A stretch of DNA of 64,000 nt from Ptiloglossa arizonensis (taxonomy: Eukaryota > Arthropoda > Insecta > Hymenoptera > Colletidae), in the NCBI RefSeq assembly GCF_051014685.1, contig NC_135055.1, forward strand, positions 2,356,001 through 2,420,000, in the 5' to 3' direction. Below the pieces are notes generated by a model that worked only from the letters and a program-made list of their open reading frames with translations, did no database searches and was not told the DNA's origin. Of the stretch, positions 45,831 through 58,278 are shown piece by piece (position 1 is the first letter of the stretch; each line of letters starts with the position of its first letter). Made by a program: the position numbers and the translations under genes.

Positions 45831-48800
45831 TTGTGGTCGATTTTCTGCTGGGAATTTGGAATTTTAAGGTTATGCTTAAGGATGGATATCATAAGGTGTA
45901 GTAAAAAACGCTTGAGATATTCTGAACTGACATTCTTTGTTAACTTAAATGTTCGCTTTACAAATGTTGATAACAAATGCGTTGTAGAAGTATTTTTTTC
46001 TGTCGCAATTTATTGTCATTGAACTACTGAATAATTTTTGTTCGAAAACTGACCAACATATTATGGCGATCGTTACGTTGAACACACCTTATATATGCTT
46101 TATATCTTTCAGGAGGTTAATGAAGTCGCTTGTCTTCTCTGTCCAGACATGAGACGCTTCGGTTAACCTTTTTCTCGCAAACTGACCATGCTAGCTGACA
46201 GACGTGCAGCTACGCATTCAAATTAATGTATCCAACCTGTCGGTCGGGCCCTATCTCGTTCCTTCGGAAGATCGTAGAACTTTGGCCCAGTGTTAGGCGA
46301 TAAGTTTCTACAGCTGATGCCGCGAGCAGTTTTCTTTTTCATGGGAGAGACGATAGGTGTTAATGCACTTTTTTGTTCGGGTATCGATGATGGATTGAGA
46401 TGTATGCTTACGGAGAAATAATGGGACGTGTTTCTCTTTCGTTGCTCCTGGTGATTGATATGCACACATATTGAACGTGCCTTGCTGATTTTTAATTTTT
46501 AAACCAATATTTCTCTTTCTCGTTTTGGCATTAGTCAGGTCGAAGATATATTTTATGCGATGGTTACGACCTTCGTTGTGGGCCCTCTTCGAAGTATAAT
46601 AATTAATCTTCGAGAGACTATTTATCTAAATTAGTTCATCTATCGAACAGCTACAGAGTAAAAATTCTAGAAATAAAGAAAATGGCACATGTGGCGATTT
46701 TTTCGCAAGTTTCTTAAGAAATGGAAGCATTCAATATTACGACTCCATTATATATATATATGTAATCTCTATCTATAAAGAATTCCGTTCAAAGTTCTAA
46801 AGTAGTGCTGAATTTTCCAAATTTATTTAGAATCTCTTCGGAACAATGCTTCCAATCCCTAAGAAAATATAATAATAAGTAAAACGAATATCTTTTATCC
46901 GAAATTATATAAACACTCCGCTCTTAATACTATTTACTAAAAGATTCTAGGTTCTGGAATGCCCTGCGAACACACGGTTCTGAATTTCTGTCGTTTATCT
47001 CGCAAGACACCCTGTACAAGTCGCCGCGATCCTTGCCTTTCGTTCCGATATTGCCTCAGAAGAAGTCTGGTAACCGCGTAATTTTTATACTAGCTCTAAT
47101 TGAGCATCATCGGCGGGACCAACAGTCGGCTAGTTTTTACGACGTTTCCCTTTTCTCGCGTATCGAAACGCCAGGCGCCGGCACCGGGACCTCCGCGGCT
47201 CAGGCTCCTAATTCCGCAACGCTAAGGCGCTCCTCAATTAACGTCACGGCGCTAACTTTCACCGCAAGGCAAAGCCGCTTCGGTTACGCCCCATTATCTC
47301 GTTGCTCGTGTTGCACGCGTGCCTCTACCTGCCTCTCGATACGCGTGCGTGAGTGCGTGTGCGTGTACGCGCGCGAGAAAAGGCGCCCCCGGGCGCCATC
47401 GATCGGCTTCCGATCTGTCGATTCGCCGCGGACGGAAATATCGCGCCGTGGAAACCGGCTTGAGGGAGGGAGCGGGGGGGGGGGGGGGGGACGTCTTGAA
47501 ACGAGGTGTATCTTCGGGAATTTATAAAGAGAAAAATCGTCGATCGAATGTTTCGAAATTTCTCACACGTTTTGAGAAACTGTTAAGGAAAACACCTAAT
47601 AATTTTTTTACATTAATACAAGGATTTTCAGTTTAAAAATCCTCCGATTTTAGTTAGTTCGAACGATTAACAATACTATTAGCTGGAGCAAAAATACAAG
47701 TACAATTTTGTTACCTATTATTTCCCTAAATGAGGGGTGGGTTCCTTCGAGAATTTATAATAGAAGAAAATAGTCGGCCGAATGTTTTACAATTTGTTAC
47801 ATATGTTGAGAGACCACTATAGAATAACTTGGAATTTTTCTACATAAATACGAGCAAGAGGTTCTTAAAAGTAACTGTTCAAAATGCGCATCGATAGAAG
47901 ATTTGTTTCCCTTGCAGAAATAGTTGGCAGGTTGTATCACAATCTGAAACAAAAGTATAAAAAAAATTTTGTTAATTATGAGTTAATTATAAGTCACAGT
48001 ATGGTGTCGTTTAAAAGCGAAAATAGAGAAAAATTGTACGGTTTTGTTAAGCTGACAGTCTCTTTTTTGAAGAAAATAAAAATTGAAGCTAATGACACAT
48101 TAATTCTTTAACGCTGTTATAAATCATTGCAGTGTTACATCATTGGGAAATTTATTTCCGAATATTTAATCTTCATTTCAGTAATTACTCGTAACATTAT
48201 GATAATTAAAATAACTTGAAAGACATACTTACATATATGTGGCAGAATCCTTGAAAGAATTAAGAGATGAAGGGTTAATACAGTGGCGCCCTCCTTGATT
48301 AACAACACTGAGAATCACCAAAGGACTCAAAATCGACCCATGCACAATCTGATCCTGTAACAATTATACATTGTACCTGAATTATTTCCAAAAGATATCC
48401 ATACTGATGTGTTTTCGACACCTTATAAACTTTTCCACCCAATTGTCAAGTTTCGAATTGCATTGAATAAAAGTCAATCTACCTCATGCTTGCAGACATG
48501 GTATTTACTCAATAAATAGTTAAGAAACATTCGTCCCTGATGCTTCGATACTTTTTTAACGAAACGCGAAGACACTGAGTAGCTGTTGTCAGCATTGCTC
48601 TATTTTCTATAGCTAAATGATAAATGGAAACGATTTCTCTGAAAACCGCAATTGGAACGATTGTCAATGAAGTTACACCCGTCTTCAAAAAGAGTTGCAG
48701 TACTAGGTTAATGTGTCATTAGTAAGTAAAGCGCGACACTTGAAAATGTACTCCTCCGTATGATAATTAAACACTATTTAACCACTTACCCAATTAGAGT

Positions 48801-50600
48801 ATCATCAATACTTTCTTGGATAACACATTTACATCGAGGATCCGATATTTTGCTTCTGCGTCTATGTCTTGGTCTCGTTTAAATCCGATTCGTAAATTTT
48901 GATTCGACGTTACGATCGTAGCGAATGATTTTTACTCTCGTTCTTCGATTTGTTCCTTATCCAAATGATGCAATTCAACGTGTCTCTCTCACTGAATCCT
49001 AGAACCAGTAATATGTACGTATATTAGAAATGTCGTAGAAATTATACAAAGAATATTAATTGAAGGAAATGATGAGCAGACCTATTACCTCGTTAAGTAC
49101 TACTCAATGGTCATTAGTGTGCCAGAGGATGTAAGTGATGCATTTTATGCGTTCTAATAACAGGGTAATTTGGGCGCGGACGTATATCATATGGGTTCAT
49201 TTTTTAGAAGAAGATCGGGTGGCAGCTTTCTTTTTTCCTCATTACCATTCGATATACGTAAAAACGAAATGTATGGCAACTAAAGGTCCGATTACTCTAA
49301 TTAGTCCAGGTTAACCCGTAAGTCTACGACGATGGCATTACATCAGGGGGAAAAATTCCTCGAATTAATGTTATAGAGAGAAATTAATTCATAGTGCCGG
49401 GTCTGGTTCCACTAATCGTTTTGAATTGCACCATGGTTTAACACGAGTGGCAAATACATACAAAGAATGTAACTAAAGTGTATCGTATACATAAGTTATT
49501 AAAATAGGTGATCAAATTATATATTCTGTTGTTTATAATGACAATAATGATAATATATATAATAGTATTAATAGTATATAATGTATATACATTGCCACTA
49601 TAAAGTGTGTAGACACTTGATCAAAATGCTAGCGATATTTGAACTACTGTAACTTCGTGAAAGATAGTCATACAATACTCTTCATGGGACCATTTTAAAA
49701 ATTGAATCTTTTACTTTCATATACTCGACTTGAATTTCCATGAGAATCCTCTTACATCGGCAAGCGATTGAAAAAGTAAAGATGATTTTCTAACAAAAAA
49801 TGCTAAAATTTCAAAACGCTCCCAATCGTTTATAAAATTTTGTATGCATTTGAAATTACTGTCAATTTAAAGATGGGAGTCCTCTCTTTACAACAACCCC
49901 GTAAAAGTTAATATACAATTTTTTTGGTACCGTGTTATTCTACTTTGAATGTAAAGCATTCCGTCGCCATTGAAATGCGATTTGGTGTCGATAGGTTAAC
50001 TATTCGAATACTTGTGAAATAGTTAATAACAACCGATGAATGTCAATTAAACGTCTAAAGTAGTAATTAAGATCTTTACAACTTTTTCATATCTTAAGTG
50101 ACATTTTAAGTTAAAAAATTGTAATTATAAGTGAGACGATTGCAAAGAGGAGCTTTAATTACAGAGATAGAGTCACTTCACCTTTGAAATCGTAAAAGGT
50201 TTACTATAGCAACAATTTTCATATTTCTAACGCGAAGTAATGTTAGTAAGTAATAGTGGAGGAGATGTGCTTCGTAATATAAATCCTCAAACCATGACTG
50301 ATAATAGAAAAGAAAAAAAGAACAGAATCTTTTGACCGAATAAAACAAATTCTTCGTTTAACGTTTCATAAAAATTAAAATAAATATCGAATAAAAAGTT
50401 TTCATTTGGTATATTCATAGAAGCTACCCACCTGATTTAGAACAAGTATTTTGTGAACAATTTCGTGCATCCTCTGTTCAATGTTAATTGACCCGTTGCC
50501 ACCCACGCACGCTCGTGGGGTTTATGTAGGCAGATACAAAAGGGGATGATGCAAATTACTCGGGGATAGGGTCGTTGCAAACAAATTAGCCATGCGCAGT
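45830..50600. other. Long stretch without a recognised gene
   Basis: AT-rich apart from 47020-47520, which is GC-rich and ends in a 17-bp poly-G (47474-47490). AGTGGCGCC at 48282 matches the core of the Drosophila CTCF motif. I see no exon with both splice signals and a plausible product. Confidence 0.35.
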
Positions 50601-50605
50601 CTCTC

Positions 50606-50615
50606 TATAAAAAGG
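50606..50615 (+). promoter_or_regulatory. TATA-box promoter candidate with a start-codon exon
   Basis: TATAAAAAGG, preceded by CTCTC. An ATG at 50665 lies 59 bp downstream in a good context (GACCATG) and overlaps a donor (CAT|GTAAGG). Insect genes often have a first exon that ends at or just after the start codon. No downstream exon could be identified within the window. Confidence 0.3.
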
Positions 50616-50729
50616 GAAATCACACCATGGGGTTGATGTACCGTGAAGCAGAATATTGGTGACCATGTAAGGTCTTTTCTGCTCCACTTACGTAGGTAAT
50701 TGGGCGAGGTTTAAAATTGTAGGCGCAAA

Positions 50730-53500
50730 AAGGATTCGTGAAACACGAAAAAAAAAGAGAACAAAAACTGGAAATTATGTCTATTGGACCTTAAAACACT
50801 TAGTGATTATATACAAGATTTATATCGATATAGGGTATTGGGCACTTTAATATGCAAATCGCGAAAATATAACCTAAAAACAGTTCACAATTTTTTGTGA
50901 TTTGATATGTTAAATAAATTTTTTTAAGGAATATATGACTTATGAATAGTCGAGAATTTTTTGCGAATCAGTGTGTCAAAGAATAAATATTCTACGGTTA
51001 CTATCTCAACCTAACCTCAATTTATTCAGACTATGTTTTACCGATGCTAATAAATCCTATCCTTTATGTTTAAATTTCAGCCTGTATTTATAAACTCTGT
51101 AAAAATCGAATACCACCTACATAGACGGTGAGCTAATTAATTATAATGATTGTTGTAAAACTACCACCGCATAGTATTCCTTTTTTATATCAAATGTTAT
51201 CACATTATTTCACATACAATTCACACATGGTATGTATAATACAAAATAGAACTTCTGATTAGTAGACTACATATTGTATGCATATACATGTCCTGCACTT
51301 AAGGGGTGGTACAAAATTTACAGAGAATTTCAACTACGCGGGTATTGGTGGGCCCCGTAGGGCCCACTGTCAGTTTAGATAAATAAAGCAAATAACGAGC
51401 TAGCTCTACAGGCTGAGAAGTAAATGCAAAAGACTCGATACCGATACGAAGTATCGCGCTACAGTAATCCTTTTCGTGGGGACCAAAGTCCCATTTGACA
51501 AACGTTTCGGATGCTGCCCAGGAACGTCCTCTTTGTCCTTCAGGTTTCGTTGAGCCGCATGCACGAAACGTCACGCGCTCGTTCATTGAAAAGTCACTGT
51601 CGGAACCGATCACGGTCGGGACTCATTAAGTCCCCGACAAGGCCGCTCGATTTCTTGCATCGATCGTTCCGATGCGTGCGTACGAGACCGCTCGTTTTCG
51701 CAGGTGCAACGAACGCGGAGCTTCGTGGATCGCGGAAAGAAACGAAGAAAGGCGGAACGGTGAAAGTCCCAATGATTCGGTTACACCGAAAGATTAGACA
51801 TCTTGGCTAATCACCAAGTTTCGGATTACCTCGGGGACATTTAAGGAACGCGGCCCCGCGATCGGTATCCGGATATCCGGACACTGCCGGATATCTCGTC
51901 GATGAAATCCAACTCGTTACGCCAATGGCTGTTCTCGTTCGTGGGTATTGTGTTCGTCGTTTTTACGTGCGTACAATGGCGGAGAAAATGATAGAGAATT
52001 TACTGCAGTCGAAACGGTGTCGATCGACCGCTCAAGGCCATTTGGGGGCCCACTCCCCACCACGATGCGACCGCCCCACTCTGTGGCCCAGCTCGAGGCT
52101 CCGCCCACTGCACTCGAGAGACGAGTACTTTAAGTATTTTCGCGATCTTTGACGATTTGGACATGAAATTTCTGTATGTTTTATTTCTTGGGAGACTGAT
52201 TCGAATAAATAAGATTATTCGATGATTCTATTTTTATATTTTATTTACCGTGTAATAATTATTTCTTTTTTTCAACCGAGTCTATGACGATCTAAATAGG
52301 TGAGGATATATATACGTTTGTATTCTAGGGAGAAAAAAGAATCAGTTTTGGAAGGAATTGCCAGTTGTATTGGGTCACTTCTAAAAGGAATAACATTTGC
52401 TAATTTTGTAGTTGTGATTTCAATATATCTCATTCCCAAATTTTGGGGGCAGACTTTTCAACTAAAGTTGTAAACAAAAGTTACCACCACATTTTTCTCA
52501 ACCCATAACTGATTTTTCTTTCTCCCTACAATACCTATACACGATACAATAATGTTTCGAGTATTGCTCGGATTCAAGATCAGGAGTTACCCCCAATCTA
52601 GTTCGCGGTTTCTCTACGAATCCGTCGTTCCTTTCCCCACCTGTGTTTCGCATATTGATAATCGGTTGTCCCGATTTTCTAAGACTATGCGAGGCACTAC
52701 TTCACGAATGTATCAACTGTCTTACCGTCGGTGAAAGCCATTACAATCTGACGCCAACGATAACACCAGTGTACGGTGACGGTTCGATTGTTGACATAAG
52801 TTGAAAAAAGTCAAAGACATTAAGAGGCACACACGGTATATCTCCAAGCTCAAAGAGGCGAACAGACGGGGGTGCCCGGATTCGAGCTAGCAGGGAGACC
52901 TTATCTCTCCCGAGAAAATTGCGAAAGGGCACAACGGAACGACTCTGTCCGTAGCCTGTACTGGCTGATAAAAAGGATTCGATCCCCCATCGTTACCCCG
53001 GTTCGCTCTCGGCGCAACGTGTCGTACGGGGGAACACAAAGAAGATGTAGGACGAGAAGGACGAAGGTGGAAACGATTCGACGCGAAGCGTTTCTCCTTG
53101 GCCGTCCGTTGCGCGAACATGTCGTTGTTTATTACCACGATTCGTAAGATAGTATCAATTGAATGTACCGCTTCTGGAAAGAGATTAATGCAATCCCAGC
53201 AGGCACCGTGCTCGGAACATCGTCAACGAGTAATTCCCCGCTCGCTCGTGCCCCCAGCCCCCACGGCGCTAATTGTTTTCCTAATTCGGCCTGGGCTGCA
53301 GGCCAGGATTACGCGGACATCTAATTAGAATGATGCATCGTCGGTGTCGTTCCAAACCTGCACCCTCAATCTCTACCGTTTTCTCGTTTTGTTGACGAGG
53401 CAATGATAATCTTCCACGGGATTGGAATTAAGTTGAGGATCGTTCAGGGGAAAGTTCAGCTTTCGTGGAATCCGCGAGGTTTCACGCTGAGCAGACCTGG
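50730..53500. other. No recognised gene
   Basis: AT-rich to 51290, then GC-richer blocks at 51480-52140 and 52850-53360. The second includes homeodomain-like TAATTG, CTAATTC and CTAATTAGA sites with a GGCCTG-GCTGCAGGCC palindrome (53268-53325), which could be an enhancer. No exon is supported. Confidence 0.3.
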
Positions 53501-53504
53501 CTAG

Positions 53505-54085
53505 ACCGAGTACCTTCTCGAGAAGTGTTTGGGATTTCAGAGTAACGTTTGGAAGAGTTACAATGGACCTGGACGCTTTGAAAATATTTTTGGACACTTT
53601 TCCAAAGATTCTAGATCAGTCTAAGTAGCTTTTAGAGAAGTGTTTGGGCTTTCAGAGTAACGTTTGGAAAAGTTACAATGGATCTAGACGCCTTGGGAAC
53701 ATTTTTGGACATTTTCCAAAGATTCTAGATCAGTCTGAGTAGCTCTTGAAGAAGTGTTTGGGCTTTCAGAGTAACATCTGGAAGAGCTACAATGGACCTG
53801 GTCACTTTGAAAATATTTTTTGACATCTTTCCAAAGATTCTAGATCAGTCTAAGTAGCTTTTAGAGAAGTGTTTGGGCTTACAGAGTAACGTCTGGAAGA
53901 TCTACAATGGACCTGGACACTTTGAAAATATTTTTGGACATCTTTCCAAAGATTCTAGATCAGTCTGAGTAGCTCTTGAAGAAGTGTTTGGGTTTTCAGA
54001 GTAACGTTTGGAAGAGTTACAATGGATCTAGACATCTTGGGAACATTTTTGGATATTTTTCCAAAGATTCTAGGCCTTGGAAACA
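53505..54085. repeat. 115-bp tandem repeat, five copies
   Basis: GAAGTGTTTGGG recurs at about 53522, 53637, 53751, 53866 and 53981, a period of 114-115 bp. Each unit continues with TTTCAGAGTAACGTTTGGAA, a TACAATGGACCTGGAC block and CCAAAGATTCTAGATCAGTC. Units alternate slightly between two variants (AGTAGCTTTTAGAGAAG and AGTAGCTCTTGAAGAAG). Confidence 0.95.
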
Positions 54086-57027
54086 TCTACGAGAAATCTT
54101 AAGTTGGAAACTACCTGTCGCACATGTCCAGAATGACTGCGATAAGATCGAACGATTCTATCTTGGAGATTTTTGGAAATATTTCACTGAAGATTTTTTC
54201 TACATTTTTTCTACAGACACTCGAGTACCTGGACTTTCGAACGAACTGAAACTGGTTCTAATTCAATCGTGAAAAATTTAAAATGAACTCCTCAACCTTA
54301 GCCTCTTCGCAGTGATAGATGTCAGAATACGATCGAGTGCTCCCTAAAATATAGAAACGCAGCCTGGAAACGAAGTGTGGAATAATCTACAAGACTCTAT
54401 CGCTCGTGACACGAGAATGACACTATGAGAGGTTTGCAACAATTTATATCCGTCAATGTATCTAAACCAGACTATAACCACGAGCATAAAAACAGTAATA
54501 GTAGCACGGCAATACCGATTCTAGTGCCGATAACGATATTAATGAACCGGTATTACCACGACCGATTACATAATAGAGTATTAAAACCGTAATAACACTA
54601 TCGCATTGGATCGACGCTCCGGCTCTCGTTACAATGAATAAGCGTACCACTGGATCCATTCATTTTTGTCTAGGATCTGGGATCTACGTACCGGCGCATG
54701 GAAACAGTGAATCGACGCCGTTAATAAGCGTCGATCCGACGCACGATGACATTTAGGCCTCCATGACCAGATGACTACTTGCGGCAACGCGTGAGCGACG
54801 ATGACACGATACCGCGGGGGATACACTTTCCGAGCTGAACTTTTCGAGCGAGATCTAATCTCGGGGCTGAGATAGGGCGTAGGTGGCGGGACAGAGAACC
54901 CACGGTTGTATTAATACACCGTCCCGATCGTATCGCGTTTTGACTATGCGTAGGTACGTGCCTATAAATTATATAGGGGCGAGAACGAGCAGGCCGCTTT
55001 TAATGACAAAGTTCGTGGAGCAAACACAACCCGGGGGAGTTGAGACGTGAAACACGGTAGATGCTCGATAGTCGGCGCGGATAAATGTTCGGTAATGCGC
55101 GCACGACACGAATCGCGCGCTTAAATTTATCGCGGATTTCTTTCGCGCGGGACGAAAGTCTGCGCCAAATATTTTCGACGTTCAAGGTCACCGAGCCGAT
55201 CGATACAGAGTGCGATTCTCTTCCGGACACTCGTCACGTTGCACGCTTCGAAATGGGTCAGTGACAGGCAAAATTAACATCCGAGTCAAAGTCTCGAACA
55301 ACTATTCGAACAGAAATGAAAATTTCTTATCGTAGCTTTCATTTTTTGGAAAAGTCTTCCTTGGTCGTGCAGAGGTGTGCTAAGATCTTTTTTAAGAGTC
55401 ACGAATCAGGGATGCTGGCAACGAAGAGTGTTACAGAAGGAACCGGTTTTAAACGGTTACGATTCTGAATGAGATTTTTGTGCTTCGTTCGAGATAAGAT
55501 TTTTATCAAGTTGCACGAGATCGCGATAAGATAGTCATTCAACGAGCGATTGTACTCAGTTTTACAACCGTCGAGACAACGCGGAGACGCTGAGGAAGGA
55601 AGCCGGCCGTGATGAAAATTAATTACCGGTTTTGAAATAATGTTTACCAGGGCCTGGAATCTAGATTGCCATAATTTCCACCGGCGAGCGCGCGTTTCAC
55701 GAACTTGACAGATCTTTACACAAATCTGGACCGCTAACTGCGAAACCCGATCCACGCGCATATACAGTGTGTCGTTTCTCTTAGAGAACGATGGCGGTGA
55801 CGTTAACATTCTCGCGTTTCTAATTTTTTCCTATCGGCGAAGAAGATGGAGGCTTCGATTCGGAGAGCTACATCGATTCTGGGTAGTACAGTGTTACGAC
55901 TCTATTCGAACATCGAACGTTGCTTGCCATCCAACATCACTCTAATTTAATCACTGAATTTACGATACCGATTTCCATTATTAAACCTCCGTAAAGAGTA
56001 CTTACGATTTCAGGAGCTGTTTGACAGGTAACTGGTGTTCCTTATAAAACTATGTGAATTTTTAAAACTACGCAATATATTTGTGTACGTATTATTTAAA
56101 TAAAATACGGAAAATGTAGGTTAGATGTACGAGAATTTATTTCCTATGAATATTATGGATATTATCCTATGATTGATAAACCGTTATAAACCAAGAACGG
56201 AATATTATTACTATTATTTCATAGTATTATAATATTATTATTTCATTGCGATTAGTGCGAAGAGTCGCATATAGGTTAGTCTAAATGAAATTCTGTGCAG
56301 TTACGCCATCTAGCGCGTAAGTTGCCTAACACCTAATCGCGTACTATGGAATAAAAGGGGTGGCCTAAACCGAGCTATACTTTTCAAACGAGACAACTTC
56401 TTGCCATCAGGTGTACCATCCAACTAGAATTAAATGTATCGTAAGTAAACGAGACGGAACAGTGTTGACAATAAATCCGGTTCAATTAACGAGGGAAAAA
56501 TTCGACCAATTGACGAGGTATTGTATTTCCAATGAAATTCACCGAACTTTTTCTATTTCGCGTGCTGTAGAAAACGAAGAAACTCAAGTTTCCTTGAAAA
56601 TTTTATCCTGAAGTTGAAAAATAAAGTATCATCCACCCTCGGGGATGAATAACGACAGTGTCTACGCATTTCGTATTCGGAGTCGTGCGAACCGAGTTCG
56701 AAGATTATTAGCAAAAAAAAAAAAGACGTACTCACGGCGTTCGGCTCCGTCGACTTTCTCGCTGAAAGACGAGCATCTGTGAGTAAAATGTAGGTTATGT
56801 CTATAAAACGCGCGGAGGGTGCCATCCGTGTGAGCATGTAGAACCACTTTTCTTCGTGGTCTGGAAACGGCGGTAAGGTCAGCCACGGGACGGTGGATGA
56901 TTTCACCTCGGCCATATTTATTATCCTAATCTTGGTACGGTGTACCTGGCCTACATTCGCCTGCAAATTGCTGCGACGACTTACTGCCTGCTGTTTTTCG
57001 TATCTCAGACGGGAATCGCGGGGAATT
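54086..57027. other. No recognised gene
   Basis: GC-richer 54600-55250 and 55560-55810, otherwise AT-rich. A minus-strand ATG frame of 136 codons (55399-55809) is within the range expected by chance for this window. GCCATCTAGCG at 56305 matches the recurring CTCF-like sequence. Confidence 0.3.
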
Positions 57028-58172
57028 CAATGGCACTTTTTTTACCATATTATTCCTTCCCTTCCTTAACGACAATGTCGATTCGAAATGTAAGTATATT
57101 TGTACGTGTCTTTTTCTAAATAAAAGTTTTTGAAACGACACTCTTTTTTCAATAATATTCCTTCTCTTCCTTAACGACAATGTCGATTCGAAATGTACGT
57201 TCGTAAGTATATTTGTACGTGTCTTTTTGTAAATAAAAGTTTTTGATAAAAGTCAGAACCAACGAATACATCTCTGAATAATTTACCAGTAATTCAATGG
57301 CACTCTTTTTTCGATAATATTCCTTCTCTTCCTTAACGACAATGTCGATTCGAAATTTACGTTTGTAAGTATATTCGTACGTGTCTTTTTCTAAATAAAA
57401 GTATTTGAAACGACACTCTTTTTTCAATAATATTCCTTCTCTTCCTTAACGACAATGTCGATTCGAAATTTACGTTTGTAAGTATATTCGTACGTGTCTT
57501 TTTCTAAATAAAAGTTTTTAAAAAAGGTCAGAACCAACAAACACGTCTCTGAATAATTTACCAGTAATTCAATGGCACTTTTTTTCGATAATATTCCTTC
57601 TCTTCCTTAACGACAATGTCGATACGAAATGTACGTTCGTAAGTATATTTGTACGTGCCTTTTTCTAAATAAAAGTTTTTAAAAAAGGTCAGAACCAACA
57701 AACACGTCTCTGAATAATTTACCAGTAATTCAATGGCACTCTTTTTTCGATAATATTCCTTCTCTTCCTTAACGACAATGTCGATTCGAAATGTACATTC
57801 GTAAGTATATTTGTACGTGTCTTTTACTAAATAAAAGTTTTTGATAAAAGTTAGAACCAACGAACACATCTCTGAATAATTTACCAGTAATTCAATGGCA
57901 CTCTTTTTTCGATAATATTCCTTCTCTTCCTTAACGACAATGTCGATTCGAAATGTACGTTCGTAAATGTATTTGTACGTGTCTTTTTGTAAATAAAAGT
58001 TTTTGATAAAAGTCAGAACCAACGAACACATCTCTGAATAATTTACCAGTAATTCAATGGCACTCTTTTTTCGATAATATTCCTTCTCTTCCTTAACGAC
58101 AATGTCGATTCGAAATGTACATTCGTAAGTATATTTGTACGTGTCTTTTTCTAAATAAAAGTATTTGAAAAA
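57028..58172. repeat. 162-bp tandem repeat with shortened units
   Basis: The TATTCCTTCTCTTCC block starts at 57051, 57156, 57318, 57431, 57592, 57754, 57916 and 58078. Full units are 162 bp (161 once), and two short units (105 and 113 bp) lack the CAGAACCAAC-AATTTACCAG segment. Each unit includes TTAACGACAATGTCGATTCG, a TAAGTATATTTGTACGTG block and CTAAATAAAAGT. Since 162 is a multiple of three, the minus strand stays open over several units with a 54-residue period. Confidence 0.96.
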
Positions 58173-58226
58173 AGTCCCATTACTATCCCATTACTGTCCC
58201 ATTACTAATAGTAACGTTCAGTCATA

Positions 58227-58278
58227 GTCAATTGTTCCAAGCAAATGATCACTCACTCACATACTTGGAACAATTGAC
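58227..58278. repeat. Perfect 15-bp inverted repeat (hairpin)
   Basis: GTCAATTGTTCCAAG (58227-58241) and its exact reverse complement (58264-58278) are separated by 22 nt. It lies just past the 162-bp repeat array. Confidence 0.9.

Noticed and set aside
52888..52960. Possible tRNA-like GGATTCGAGCTAGC phrase near 52879
   Set aside because: No matching acceptor stem, anticodon arm or A box could be built around it.
55399..55809. 136-codon minus-strand ATG frame
   Set aside because: A few frames this long are expected by chance in 64 kb of this composition, and there is no motif or transcript signal.
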